A stretch of DNA of 51,980 bases from Luteitalea sp. (GCA_009377495.1 WHTZ01000044.1:1-51980); one strand, 5' to 3'. Shown: positions 31,231 to 40,316, counted from the stretch's first letter. Notes: a model not told the origin generated them from the letters alone. Numbers and translations: made by a program.

Positions 31231-31322
31231 GCGCGGCCGCCGACGGCGGCCGCGCCTAAGACAGCTTCTAAGGCCGCCCTTCAGAACACTTGCTTCATCT
31301 CTCACGACTTCGGCCTTAGAAG
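31231..31322. terminator. Hairpins downstream of glgB
   Basis: The 185-base gap between glgB and the EVE gene holds an 11-bp hairpin, arms 31231-31241 and 31245-31255 with loop GAC, and a 12-bp inverted repeat CTTCTAAGGCCG at 31265-31276 with its complement at 31311-31322, four bases from the glgB stop. They could act as terminator or 3' stabiliser for glgB. No U-tract is present, so the assignment is uncertain. The first hairpin is followed by CTAAG, like other short repeats of the window. Confidence 0.45.
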
Positions 31323-31326
31323 ATGT

Positions 31327-33579
31327 CTACTCCGGCTTGAGAATCAGCGCCGCCAACGGCGGCAGCGTGAGCGCGAGCGACTGTTGGTAGTCGTGCGCCG
31401 CCACCGCCTCGGTCACGACTCGACCAGCGTTCCCGAGGTTGCCGCCGCCGTAGGCCGACCCGTCACTGTTGCGCACCTCGCGATAGCTCTCCGCACCCGG
31501 CACCCCGATCCGGTAGCCGTAGCGCGGCACAGGTGTGAGGTTCAGCACGACGACGAGAAAGTCCCGTTCGTCCCGCGCGCGTCGGACGAACGACACGATG
31601 CTGTGGTCCGAATCGTGACAATCGATCCAGCGGAACCCGTCAGGATCGTAGTCGCACTCGTGGAGTGCGGGCTCGTCCAGATAGAGACGATTCAGGTCGC
31701 GCACCCACTCCTGAATGCCCGCGTGCGGTGGCTCACCGACACTCTCCCACGGGAGGGCCGTGTCGTCGTTCCACTCGAGCCATTGACCGAACTCACAACC
31801 CATGAAGAGCAGCTTCTTGCCCGGATGGGTGTACATGAAGCCATACAACGCCCGCAGGTTGGCTGCCTTCTGCCAACTGTCTCCTGGCATCTTGTCGAGG
31901 AGCGAGCGCTTACCGTGCACGACCTCGTCGTGTGAGAACGGCAAAATGAAGTTCTCGTGGTACGCGTACAGCATCGAGAAGGTCAGCAGGTTGTGCTCCC
32001 AGCGGCGATGTATGGGGTCGTTGCTCATGTAGGTGAGGATGTCGTGCATCCACCCCATGTTCCACTTGTATGTAAAGCCAAGACCCCCGAGATGCACCGG
32101 CCGGCTCACGCCAGGCCACGCCGTAGACTCCTCTGCAACGGTCATCACACCCGGATACTTGGCATGAACGATCGTGTTCAACTCGTGCAAGAAGCCCACC
32201 GCCTCGAGATTCTCGCGCCCACCAAACTTGTTCGGTAGCCATTGACCGGGCGGCCGTGAGTAGTCGAGATACAGCATCGAGGCAACGGCATCCACGCGTA
32301 AACCGTCGAGGTGGAATTCCTCGATCCAGTACAACGCGCTCGCCAGGAGGAAGTTCCGTACCTCGTGACGGCCATAGTTGAAGATGAGCGTGCCCCAATC
32401 CTGGTGCTCACCGAGGCGTGGGTCTTCGTGCTCGTAGAGCGCGGTGCCATCGAAGCGCGCGAGCCCAGGCGCGTCCTTCGGGAAGTGTCCCGGCACCCAA
32501 TCGAGGATGACCCCAATCCCTTGCTGGTGGCATGCGTCGACGAACGCCCGAAAGTCGTCCGGCGTGCCGTGGCGGCTCGTCGGTGCGAAAAAGCCTGTGA
32601 CCTGGTAGCCCCACGAGGCCGCGTATGGGTGCTCGAGCACCGGCAGCAGCTCGATGTGCGTGAAGCCCATCTCCTTCGCGTACGGTACGAGTCGCGTCGC
32701 CAGCTCCCGATAGGTGAGATAGTCGCCGTCCTCCCGCCGCGCCCAGGAACCGAGATGTAGTTCGTAGATGGCCATCGGCCGATCCAACCGCTCACCCGCC
32801 TGCGCGCGCGCGGCGATCCACGCCGTGTCCTGCCACTCGTGGTGACTGGGGCCCAGCGTCAGCGACGCCGAGGCCGGCGGTTGCTCGGATGTAGCGCCGT
32901 ACGGGTCGGCTTTCAAGAACACGTGCGCCGCATCGCGCGTGCGGATCTCGTACTTGTATCGTCGCCCCTCAACGAGACCGGGGATGAAGAGCTCCCAGAT
33001 GCCACCGCCAATACGCAGGCGCATGGGATGCACACGACCATCCCAGTTGTTGAAGTCACCGACCACACTCACCCGCTGGGCGTTGGGCGCCCACACGGCA
33101 AAGAAAAATCCCGCGCACCCATCGATGACCATGGCGTGCGCCCCGAGGCGCTCGAAGACCCGCAAGTGTCGGCCCTCACCGAACAGATGCAGGTCCAGAT
33201 CTCCCAGCACGGGCGCGAAGCGGTACGGATCGTCGATCTCGTCGCGGCGGCCATCCGGCCGCGTGACGTACAGCCGGTAGGGAAAGACCACGCCCTCGTT
33301 GGGAAAGGTCGCCTCGAACAGACCCTCTGCGAGCCCGCGCGTCATCGGCACGCGGGTGCGCTCTTCACCCCTCACGGCCTGCCCGTGTGGGAGCCCCGCC
33401 GGAGCATCGAGCCGGATGACGTCCACGGCCGCCGCGCGAGGCTGGAAGGTTCGAATGACGACCGACGTGGCCCCGTCGCGCTCGCTGACATGGGGGCCGA
33501 GCACAGCAAACGGATCGCCGTTGGCGCCCGCGACGAGAGCCGACAGTGCGCGCTCAACGAGTTGTGTGGTCACGCTCAT
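31327..33579 (-). CDS. glgB: 1,4-alpha-glucan branching enzyme
   Basis: This 750-residue enzyme makes alpha-1,6 branches in glycogen. Domain order is an N1 region, a CBM48 (residues about 130-230, GCAGFFFAVWAPNAQRVSVVGD), a GH13 barrel and a C-terminal all-beta domain. GH13 signatures are visible: the nucleophile Asp in LRVDAVASMLYLDYSR, the acid/base Glu in VAEESTAWPGVS and the stabilising Asp in FSHDEVVHGK. Length and order are those of GlgB with both N-terminal modules. No glgA or glgC is next to it. A small hairpin set lies downstream. Confidence 0.96.
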   Translation of the reverse strand: MSVTTQLVERALSALVAGANGDPFAVLGPHVSERDGATSVVIRTFQPRAAAVDVIRLDAPAGLPHGQAVRGEERTRVPMTRGLAEGLFEATFPNEGVVFPYRLYVTRPDGRRDEIDDPYRFAPVLGDLDLHLFGEGRHLRVFERLGAHAMVIDGCAGFFFAVWAPNAQRVSVVGDFNNWDGRVHPMRLRIGGGIWELFIPGLVEGRRYKYEIRTRDAAHVFLKADPYGATSEQPPASASLTLGPSHHEWQDTAWIAARAQAGERLDRPMAIYELHLGSWARREDGDYLTYRELATRLVPYAKEMGFTHIELLPVLEHPYAASWGYQVTGFFAPTSRHGTPDDFRAFVDACHQQGIGVILDWVPGHFPKDAPGLARFDGTALYEHEDPRLGEHQDWGTLIFNYGRHEVRNFLLASALYWIEEFHLDGLRVDAVASMLYLDYSRPPGQWLPNKFGGRENLEAVGFLHELNTIVHAKYPGVMTVAEESTAWPGVSRPVHLGGLGFTYKWNMGWMHDILTYMSNDPIHRRWEHNLLTFSMLYAYHENFILPFSHDEVVHGKRSLLDKMPGDSWQKAANLRALYGFMYTHPGKKLLFMGCEFGQWLEWNDDTALPWESVGEPPHAGIQEWVRDLNRLYLDEPALHECDYDPDGFRWIDCHDSDHSIVSFVRRARDERDFLVVVLNLTPVPRYGYRIGVPGAESYREVRNSDGSAYGGGNLGNAGRVVTEAVAAHDYQQSLALTLPPLAALILKPE

Positions 33580-33616
33580 CTCTCAAGACAGCTCAAAAGA
33601 AACGATCTTACCAACA

Positions 33617-33636
33617 GAGGGGCCTGAAGGCCCCTC
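33617..33636. repeat. Short palindromic repeat (CCT-GA-AGG type), second copy
   Basis: GAGGGGCCTGAAGGCCCCTC has nine perfect pairs around GA, like the element at 30236-30255. It lies between glgB and the fusion receptor gene, upstream of both. Confidence 0.6.
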
Positions 33637-33660
33637 GCTATTAACCGACAGCTTTTTCCC

Positions 33661-33719
33661 TTGACCCGACCTTTTTGGTCGGATATACCTTGTAGGGCAG
33701 TCTTGAGACTGAGTCTCAA
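33661..33719 (+). promoter_or_regulatory. Promoter with 7-1-7 palindrome (Fur-family-like operator) of the chelatase-receptor fusion gene
   Basis: TTGACC at 33661-33666 and TATACC at 33684-33689 are spaced by 17 bases, a credible sigma-70 promoter. The dyad CCGACC-TTTTT-GGTCGG (33666-33682) lies in its spacer. Downstream is the perfect palindrome TTGAGACTGAGTCTCAA (33703-33719), a 7-1-7 layout like Fur-family boxes, 25 bases before the start codon. This fits metal- or haem-dependent control of a TonB receptor. Confidence 0.6.
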
Positions 33720-33744
33720 TTTCGGTATCGATCGGAGGTTTTGT

Positions 33745-36468
33745 ATGACACGCGCCGTGCCACGGCTCGTTTGTTCGTTTCTGACCAGCCTCGCACTTGG
33801 CGGGGCCGTCACACTGGCCGACGCGGGCCAGTCGCCAAGCCCTGACAAGACGGGCGTCGTGCTCATCGCCCACGGCGCAAACCGCGAGTGGAACGCACGG
33901 GTCCACGCCGTGGTCGAGCGGGTACGGCTCACCATGCCGACCGAGCCCGCGTTCCTGATGGGAATCGATGATCAGACACCTCAGCAGGCCTACGACAAGC
34001 TCGCCGCCGCTGGTGTGGAACAGATCGCCGTCGTACCACTCTTCGTGTCGTCGTTCAGCGCCCATGCTGAGCAGGTGAAGTTCATCGGCGGCCTGCGCGA
34101 CGACTACCCGCATGCCGAGCACATGAAGCTCGAGCAGATCAAAGGGCCCGTCGCCGTCGCGGGCGTCGCCAGCGCCATGGACGACCACGCAATCGTCGCG
34201 TCAATCCTCGCGGACCGTGCGCAGGCCCTGAGCCGCGATCCGGCCAGTGAGGTGCTCGTCATTGTCGCACACGGCCCCAATGAGGATGACGATGCAGAGC
34301 GTTGGAACGCCACGATTGAGCGTCTTGCTGAGCAGATCCGTCGCGACGTGCCGTTCTCGGCCATCGACGTTCGACTGCTTCGCGATGATGCACCGAAGCC
34401 GGTAAAGGACAAAGCGCTCGCCGAGCTTCGCGAGTCGGTCGCATCGCACGCGACGCGGGAGCGTGTCATCGTCATCCCCTTGCTCGTCGCGCCCGGTCGG
34501 GTGGCCAATCAAATTCCAGAGGTGCTCGAAGGCCTGGCGTTCGAGTGGGACGGTCAGACGCTGTTGCCGGATGACCGCATGGCAGACTGGGTTGTCGCGC
34601 AAGCGCAAGGCGTGCTGAGCACGTCCTCCCCATCGGCGCTCCAGCACAACGAACAGGTTGTGGTGACGGCCACCCGCACGGAGCGACCGCTGAAAGACGT
34701 GCCGGTCTATACCGAGGTGATCGATGCTGAGACGATTCACTCGGTGGCCGCGCGATCGATCGCCGACGTGCTCCCGCACCAAGCTGGCGTCGAGATCGTG
34801 CCGGGTTTCGCGGGCGACACCGTGCAGATCCAAGGAATTGACGGGCGGGGCGTCCTCGTGCTGGTGGACGGCCAAGAGGTCATCGGTCGCATCAGCAGCG
34901 AGGTCGACGTGGGCAATCTGCTCGTCGACGACATCGAGCGCATCGAGGTCGTCAAGGGCGCGGCGTCCGCCGTGTATGGCTCCGATGCGCTTGCCGGCGT
35001 CGTCAACATCATCACACGACAAGCGACCCGACCCGTGCAACTGTCGGTGGATCAGCGCTTCGAATCCCTGAGCGCCTCGACCACGATGGTGTCGGCGGGA
35101 GGTGAGCGTGGACCCTGGAATGCGATGTTGTCGGCCAGCCACGTCACACGAGATGCCTATGATCTCGTGCCGGACGAGCCGTCGACGACCGGCAGCGAGC
35201 TGCGGAAGGTTGGGGTGAACGGCAGCGTGGGATATCAGTTCGATGAGCGCACCAACCTCCGGGTAACGAGCCGCTACTACGACGAGTCAGCCGCGGACAT
35301 CATCGCGACCAGCACCGCGTTGCGAGACGATGAGGTGCTCGACAGCCGATGGCAGAACATTGCGGAGCTCAGAACTGGCGTCTCGGATGGGATGCTCACC
35401 CTGCGGGGACACGTGAGCACCTATCGCCATCTCCTCGAAAGCGTGACCCGTGGAACCGGCGTTGTCTCGCCCGACCTGACGCGCGAAGCCCTGGGCGAGG
35501 TCGAAGCCCAGTACGACCGGCCCGTCGGCGGCCACCACTTCGTGTCCGTTGGCGGGGAATTCGATCAGGCGAACATGCGCTCCGACCGCATTTCCGGTGG
35601 CGAGCGCGACGTCCGAACCGCCGTGGGGTTCGTGCAGGACGAGTGGTTCGTGCACGACCGCGTGCGCCTGCTGGGGGGCGTTCGCTACGACCACAACGAT
35701 CAGTTTGGCGATGCCTGGAGCCCGAAGCTCGCGGTGCTCGTGCACGGAACCGACAACGTGCGCCTCCGCGCGTCGTACGGAGAAGGCTTCAAAGCACCGG
35801 AGCTCAAGGACCTGTACTTCGCCTTCTCGAATCGGGCCAGCGGTTACGAGGTGATCGGCAACCCCGATCTGCGTCCGGAGGAATCACGCAGCGTGAACGC
35901 TGGTGTGGAGGTGGACTTTTGGCAGCGGCGCGCGCGGGTTAACGTCACGCTGTTCCAACACCGCATCGAGGATCTCATCGACACGGTCTTCGCCTCGCAA
36001 GACCCTACGACTGGCCTTCTCACCTTCCAGACGGCCAACGTCGGCCAGGTGCGCAGCCGCGGTGCCGAAGCGCGGATCGACGTCACCCCTCGTTCGTGGC
36101 TCACCGCCTCGCTGAGCTACGCGCGGCTCGATGCGAAGGATCTCGAGACCGACGAGCCGCTGACGTCGCGTGCGAAAGACAGCGTGAAGGGCCGTGTCTC
36201 CCTGCGATCGATGCCCACCGGTACGACCTTCGCGCTCTTTGGTCGATATCTCGGGCGCCGTCCGTTCGCGGATCTCGACGACGACGGGCGCATCGAGGAC
36301 TACGCGCCTGGCCTGCCGCTCTGGGACGTGCGCGTCGCGCAGGATCTCGGCCAGCGGGTCGCCCTCCTCGTTGGCGCGGAGAACATCTTCGACGAGCAAG
36401 ACGTCCAGTACTTCCCGTCGCAGGGCCGGCGGGTCTACGTCGGCGCAACGCTTCGCTACGACCGGTAA
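33745..36468 (+). CDS. Fusion of tandem CbiX/sirohydrochlorin chelatase-like domains with a TonB-dependent receptor
   Basis: This 907-residue protein begins with a signal peptide (MTRAVPRLVCSFLTSLALGG), start ATG 33745 behind GGAGG. Residues about 35-290 contain two CbiX-like halves, each with an active-site HG: GVVLIAHGANREWN (His43) and VLVIVAHGPNEDDD (near 176), each followed by VVPLFVSSF or VIPLLVAPG. From about residue 300 comes a BtuB-like receptor: NEQVVVTATRTERPLKDVPV, plug motif KGAASAVYGSDALAGVVNII, and a barrel ending in VGATLRYDR. A metal chelatase domain at the periplasmic side of an outer-membrane receptor is unusual. It suggests uptake and metal handling of a tetrapyrrole or free metal (Co, Ni, Fe). 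The promoter carries a Fur-like palindrome. The barrel lacks the usual final Phe. Confidence 0.9.
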   Translation: MTRAVPRLVCSFLTSLALGGAVTLADAGQSPSPDKTGVVLIAHGANREWNARVHAVVERVRLTMPTEPAFLMGIDDQTPQQAYDKLAAAGVEQIAVVPLFVSSFSAHAEQVKFIGGLRDDYPHAEHMKLEQIKGPVAVAGVASAMDDHAIVASILADRAQALSRDPASEVLVIVAHGPNEDDDAERWNATIERLAEQIRRDVPFSAIDVRLLRDDAPKPVKDKALAELRESVASHATRERVIVIPLLVAPGRVANQIPEVLEGLAFEWDGQTLLPDDRMADWVVAQAQGVLSTSSPSALQHNEQVVVTATRTERPLKDVPVYTEVIDAETIHSVAARSIADVLPHQAGVEIVPGFAGDTVQIQGIDGRGVLVLVDGQEVIGRISSEVDVGNLLVDDIERIEVVKGAASAVYGSDALAGVVNIITRQATRPVQLSVDQRFESLSASTTMVSAGGERGPWNAMLSASHVTRDAYDLVPDEPSTTGSELRKVGVNGSVGYQFDERTNLRVTSRYYDESAADIIATSTALRDDEVLDSRWQNIAELRTGVSDGMLTLRGHVSTYRHLLESVTRGTGVVSPDLTREALGEVEAQYDRPVGGHHFVSVGGEFDQANMRSDRISGGERDVRTAVGFVQDEWFVHDRVRLLGGVRYDHNDQFGDAWSPKLAVLVHGTDNVRLRASYGEGFKAPELKDLYFAFSNRASGYEVIGNPDLRPEESRSVNAGVEVDFWQRRARVNVTLFQHRIEDLIDTVFASQDPTTGLLTFQTANVGQVRSRGAEARIDVTPRSWLTASLSYARLDAKDLETDEPLTSRAKDSVKGRVSLRSMPTGTTFALFGRYLGRRPFADLDDDGRIEDYAPGLPLWDVRVAQDLGQRVALLVGAENIFDEQDVQYFPSQGRRVYVGATLRYDR

Positions 36469-36488
36469 TTGGTCTGAGCCAGCACACC

Positions 36489-36710
36489 ATGGGCGATCAC
36501 CACGATCATCCGTCGCTGCAAACGCTCGCGGACGGCGCTGACTGGGCGGTCATTCGCTGCGAGCACGGTTGTCTGCACCTCCGCCTCGGACCGCTCACAC
36601 TCACGCTCTCACCGGTAGAGTTCGAACGGCTGGTGACGATGCTCGGCGAGGCGTACGTGCGGTTGTCGGTGCGCAACGCCGTGGAACGATGCCACAAGCC
36701 GATTCATTAG
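36489..36710 (+). CDS. Small protein of unknown function downstream of the chelatase-receptor gene
   Basis: This 73-residue protein starts with the His-rich MGDHHDHPSLQTLADGADW, contains IRCEHGCLHLRLGPLTLTLS and ends RNAVERCHKPIH. Its His/Cys content (HHDHP, CEHGCLH, CHKPIH) suggests metal or haem binding. The gene starts 20 bases after the receptor stop and is likely co-transcribed. I recognise no family. The frame is open upstream, but that part overlaps the receptor gene. Confidence 0.6.
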   Translation: MGDHHDHPSLQTLADGADWAVIRCEHGCLHLRLGPLTLTLSPVEFERLVTMLGEAYVRLSVRNAVERCHKPIH

Positions 36711-36717
36711 TCCGTTG

Positions 36718-36987
36718 TCACTCGTAGCGCAGTGACGTCACCGGATCGACACGTGCGGCACGTCGTGCGGGAAAGAGAGCCGTCCCGAGCGCGACGGCCA
36801 ACATCACGGCGACAGCGAGAGCAATCGTCAGCGGATCGCGTGGCTCCACCCCATAGAGCAAGTTGGCCACCAGCTTCGTGGCGATCAGCGCGCCGCCGAT
36901 GCCTATGACGATCCCCACCAGCACTACGCGCAGGGCCTCGCGCAGGATCAGGCTGAGCACATCGCCTCGCTGCGCGCCGATCCACAT
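36718..36987 (-). pseudogene. C-terminal remnant of an ADOP/MacB-like ABC permease
   Basis: The 89 encoded residues match the last part of an FtsX-type permease domain: RGDVLSLILREALRVVLVGI, LATKLVANLLYGVEPRDPLT-like segment and the typical end FPARRAARVDPVTSLRYE. A whole family member has about 800-900 residues, so nearly all of the gene is missing. Upstream on this strand (36988-37067) there is no continuation in any frame. It is a relic, convergent with the small gene at 36489-36710. Intact relatives are at 45440 and, cut by the window edge, 51369. Confidence 0.82.
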
Positions 36988-37067
36988 GTCATGGCACTCC
37001 CGCTACATTTGAGGACGTACACTGGGCGCTACGTACTCTGCGCACGGTGCGATACACTGCCTCCACA

Positions 37068-39353
37068 ATGTGCCGCACAACACGCGCAACACTCCAGGCG
37101 GCAGCCCTGATGCTGCTCGTGGCGAGTGCCACTACCGGGCAAGAGCCTTCAGAAGAGCCCCCGGTGATTCCAGTCGGCCTCGATGCATACCGGATGTGGG
37201 ATCGTTGGCCCTATCAGCGCATCGGCGTGCGAGCCTACATGCGGAGCACCTACGACCGTCGCGGCGGCAACGAATCCGCTGACGCGTCGCATTTCCTCTA
37301 TCAGTTGGCAGACGACTACAACGTGACCCTCGATGTCGCGGGCTCCGGCGTCTTGTACTTCGCCCGCTATAACCACTGGCACGGCAGCCCGTGGCACTAT
37401 GAGGTCGATGAGCTGGATCACATCGTCCGCGAAACGAGCACGGCGGATCCCCTCAACCCCACGCCGGGCTCGGTCTTTCTGCCGCAGCACCTCTTCCCCA
37501 ACCCCTTGACCTGGACCTGGTCGCACACGAAGGGCGCAGACTTGATGTGGGTGCCGATCGGCTTTGAAAAGTCGTTCCGCATGGCGTATTCGCGAACGTT
37601 CTACGGAACGGGCTACTACATCTACCACCAGTTCGTGGACGGCGCGAGACTCTCGCAGCCGATCACGCGCTGGGACGGCAAGACGCCGCCAAAAGACGAT
37701 GTGCTGGACTTGCTGCGTCGCGCTGGCACCGACATCGCGCCGCAGCCCGGCCGCGCTGGCGTGCGCGAGGAATCGGGCCGGATCGATTTGCCCGCGACCG
37801 GATCACACGAAGTCTGGAGGTCGACCCGAGCTCCGTCGATGCTGCGCGCGTTGGAGTTCTCGGTGCCACGCGAACAGGCGCTCGCGTTCTCTCGTGCCCG
37901 CCTGCGCGTCACCTGGGACGATCGTTCCGACGCCTCCATCGATGCTCCCATCTCTCTCTTCTACGGTGCGGGTGTCCTCTACAACCGTGACAATCGAGAG
38001 CACCTGGTGAAGGGCCTGCCCATGGTCATCAGGTACGACACAGACCAGGTGCACCTGAGTTGTTACTTCCCCATGCCGTTCTTTCGCTCTGCCCGCATTG
38101 AGCTGAGCGGCCCTGGACGAACAGCCATCCCGAACGTCACCTGGCGCGTACGTTACGCGCCCTACACGGATCCGCCCAATCACGTCGGCTACTTCCATGC
38201 GACCTCCCGTGATCACCCGACTCCTGAAGCCGGTAAGGATCTCGTCCTGCTCGATACGCGTCAGACAGAGGGAGGCGGAGACTGGTCGGGACACTTCGTT
38301 GGAACGTCGTTCATCTTCTCGCATGATGCGGCGCTCAGCACGCTCGAGGGAGATCCGCGCTTCTTCTTCGACGACAGCCAGACGCCGCAAGCTTATGGCA
38401 CCGGCACGGAGGAATGGGGTGGTGGCGGAGACTATTGGGGTGGCCTGAACATGACACTGCCGCTTGCGGGCCATCCTGTGGGTGCCAAAGACGCCAAGGC
38501 GGCTGTGAGTGCCGAAGATAAGATCAACTCCGCCTATCAGTTCTTGCTGGCCGATTTGATGCCGTTCGGCAAGAACGCGGTCATCCGACTCGAGCACGGC
38601 GCCGTCAATGACTCGAACGAGCACTACGAAACCGTGACGTATTGGTATGGCCTGCCAGCGCCATCGCTCGTCAAGACCGACGAGCTGACCGTTGGCGATG
38701 AGACCAGCGAACGCTTACATCGCTACTGGTCGCCGGATGCCTCGAAGCCATACGAGATCGTCTCGCGATACGAGTGGGGGCCCGACACGCTCGAGGGCCG
38801 CCTCCGCGCGTCGCGCTCCGGCGAGCCTCGCCGAAGCGAAGCGAAGGCGGGCCGCGAGATCTATCCGCCGCATGCCGACCGCGGGCGCATCACCAAAACC
38901 GCATCTGAGTTCACGCTGACGATCGACCCCAACAACGTCGGCGTCATGCTCCGTCGGAAGCTCGACTACGCCTTCCCCAATCAGCGCGCCGAGGTTTACG
39001 TGAGCGAGGCAACGAACAAAACGCCGGAGTGGGCGTTGGCGGGCACTTGGTATCTGGCTGGCTCCAATACCTGCGTGTTCTCAAACCCGGGTGACGGCAA
39101 TGAGCTCGGCGCGACACAGCACGTGGTTCAAACGTCCAACCGGCGATTTCGAGACGATGAGTTCCTGATCCCACAGAGGTTGACCAGAGGGCGCTCGGCT
39201 ATCCGGGTTCGCGTCAGGTTCACGCCCGTGCGTATTCCCCTCTATCCTGGGCGTCCGCTGCCAGAGCTCGCATGGAGCGAGATGCGCTACACCGCGTACA
39301 GCTTCGTCATGCCGAGCTTTACATTCGCAGACGTGTCGCGTCGGCGCGGCTAA
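37068..39353 (+). CDS. DUF2961 domain-containing secreted protein
   Basis: This protein of about 761 residues has a signal peptide (MCRTTRATLQAAALMLLVAS) and the DUF2961 region (LYFARYNHWHGSPWHYEVDE, MPFFRSARIELSG, PQAYGTGTEEWGGGGDYWGG). The family has jelly-roll folds, and some members are glycan-active enzymes (difructose-anhydride or arabinofuran hydrolases), so a role in extracellular polysaccharide degradation is plausible. A GTG at 37047 is an alternative start; neither start has a good ribosome binding site. At about 38815-38860 a low-complexity Arg/Glu/Ala/Lys stretch is encoded by a repeat-like DNA segment. Confidence 0.88.
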   Translation: MCRTTRATLQAAALMLLVASATTGQEPSEEPPVIPVGLDAYRMWDRWPYQRIGVRAYMRSTYDRRGGNESADASHFLYQLADDYNVTLDVAGSGVLYFARYNHWHGSPWHYEVDELDHIVRETSTADPLNPTPGSVFLPQHLFPNPLTWTWSHTKGADLMWVPIGFEKSFRMAYSRTFYGTGYYIYHQFVDGARLSQPITRWDGKTPPKDDVLDLLRRAGTDIAPQPGRAGVREESGRIDLPATGSHEVWRSTRAPSMLRALEFSVPREQALAFSRARLRVTWDDRSDASIDAPISLFYGAGVLYNRDNREHLVKGLPMVIRYDTDQVHLSCYFPMPFFRSARIELSGPGRTAIPNVTWRVRYAPYTDPPNHVGYFHATSRDHPTPEAGKDLVLLDTRQTEGGGDWSGHFVGTSFIFSHDAALSTLEGDPRFFFDDSQTPQAYGTGTEEWGGGGDYWGGLNMTLPLAGHPVGAKDAKAAVSAEDKINSAYQFLLADLMPFGKNAVIRLEHGAVNDSNEHYETVTYWYGLPAPSLVKTDELTVGDETSERLHRYWSPDASKPYEIVSRYEWGPDTLEGRLRASRSGEPRRSEAKAGREIYPPHADRGRITKTASEFTLTIDPNNVGVMLRRKLDYAFPNQRAEVYVSEATNKTPEWALAGTWYLAGSNTCVFSNPGDGNELGATQHVVQTSNRRFRDDEFLIPQRLTRGRSAIRVRVRFTPVRIPLYPGRPLPELAWSEMRYTAYSFVMPSFTFADVSRRRG

Positions 39354-39404
39354 CCGCCTCCGCCAAGGCTACGGCGGTCCATCGAAAATACGTACGGGGG
39401 CGCA

Positions 39405-40316
39405 CTACCGGCGCGAGGGGGGCAGACCCGACTCGAACCGCTCGAGCTCTTCTGCTGATATCGCGTATGTGTGCTGCGTCGTTGGGAACGTGCCAGCGCG
39501 AACATCGGCAACATACGCTTCGAGCGCCTCCAGGATCCTGCCGGAGAGGTCGGCATACTGCTTCACAAAGCGCGGCACGCGCCCGGACGAGAGCCCCAGC
39601 AAGTCGTGCCACACGAGCACCTGGCCGTCACACGCCGCGCCTGCGCCAATCCCAATGGTGGGAATCGTGAGCGCCTCGGTGATGTGCGCCGCGACTGCTG
39701 CGGGAACGGCTTCAACAACCAGCGCGAAGCAACCGGCGCGCTGCAACGCCAGGGCGTCCTGATAAAAGCGGGAAGCGGCCTGTGCGGTACGTCCCTGCGC
39801 CTTGAGGCCGCCGAGCTGCACAGCCGACTGCGGCGTGAGCCCAATGTGGCCCATCACGGGAACGCCCGCGCCGACGATGGCGCGCACCCGCGAGAGCATG
39901 AGGCCGGCGCCTTCGAGCTTCACGGCATCGGCTCTCGCCTCCTTGACGAAGCGAACGGCGTGCGCGATGGCCGCTTCGTCGGAGATCTGGAACGATCCGA
40001 ACGGAAGATCCGCCACGATGATTGGTCGCTGCGCGCCGCGTGTCACAGCGCGGGTGAGCATGAGCATCTCGTCAACGGTGACGGGTAAGGTCGTGTCGTG
40101 GCCGAGCATCGTCATCGCGGCCGAGTCGCCGACGAGCACGAGCTCCACGTCGGCTGTCTCAGCCAGCCGCGCGCTCGGGGCATCGTAGGCGGTGACCATG
40201 GCGATGCGCTGGCCGCGGCGCTTCAGCTCGGCCAGCTCGGGCAGTGAAAGCTTCGCGCGGGCGGGCGTATCGTGGACAGGTCTGTCTGGGACGGGTCTCG
40301 GTGGATGGGTGGTCAC
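39405..40316 (-). CDS. panB: 3-methyl-2-oxobutanoate hydroxymethyltransferase
   Basis: This 303-residue enzyme makes ketopantoate from 2-oxoisovalerate and methylene-tetrahydrofolate, the first step to pantothenate. All PanB motifs are present: VTAYDAPSARLAE, LVGDSAAMTMLGHDTTLPVT, VADLPFGSFQ, GHIGLTPQSAVQLGG, and the catalytic Glu in ALVVEAVPAAVA. The GTG start overlaps the panC stop in GTGA, so the genes are translationally coupled. It contrasts with the altered PanB-like protein at 10311-11135. The C-terminal half ends normally. Confidence 0.95.
   Translation of the reverse strand: MTTHPPRPVPDRPVHDTPARAKLSLPELAELKRRGQRIAMVTAYDAPSARLAETADVELVLVGDSAAMTMLGHDTTLPVTVDEMLMLTRAVTRGAQRPIIVADLPFGSFQISDEAAIAHAVRFVKEARADAVKLEGAGLMLSRVRAIVGAGVPVMGHIGLTPQSAVQLGGLKAQGRTAQAASRFYQDALALQRAGCFALVVEAVPAAVAAHITEALTIPTIGIGAGAACDGQVLVWHDLLGLSSGRVPRFVKQYADLSGRILEALEAYVADVRAGTFPTTQHTYAISAEELERFESGLPPSRR

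Noticed and set aside
33745..34650. Reading the chelatase part as a separate gene ending before the receptor
   Set aside because: There is no stop or start between the domains; one frame with one signal peptide covers both.
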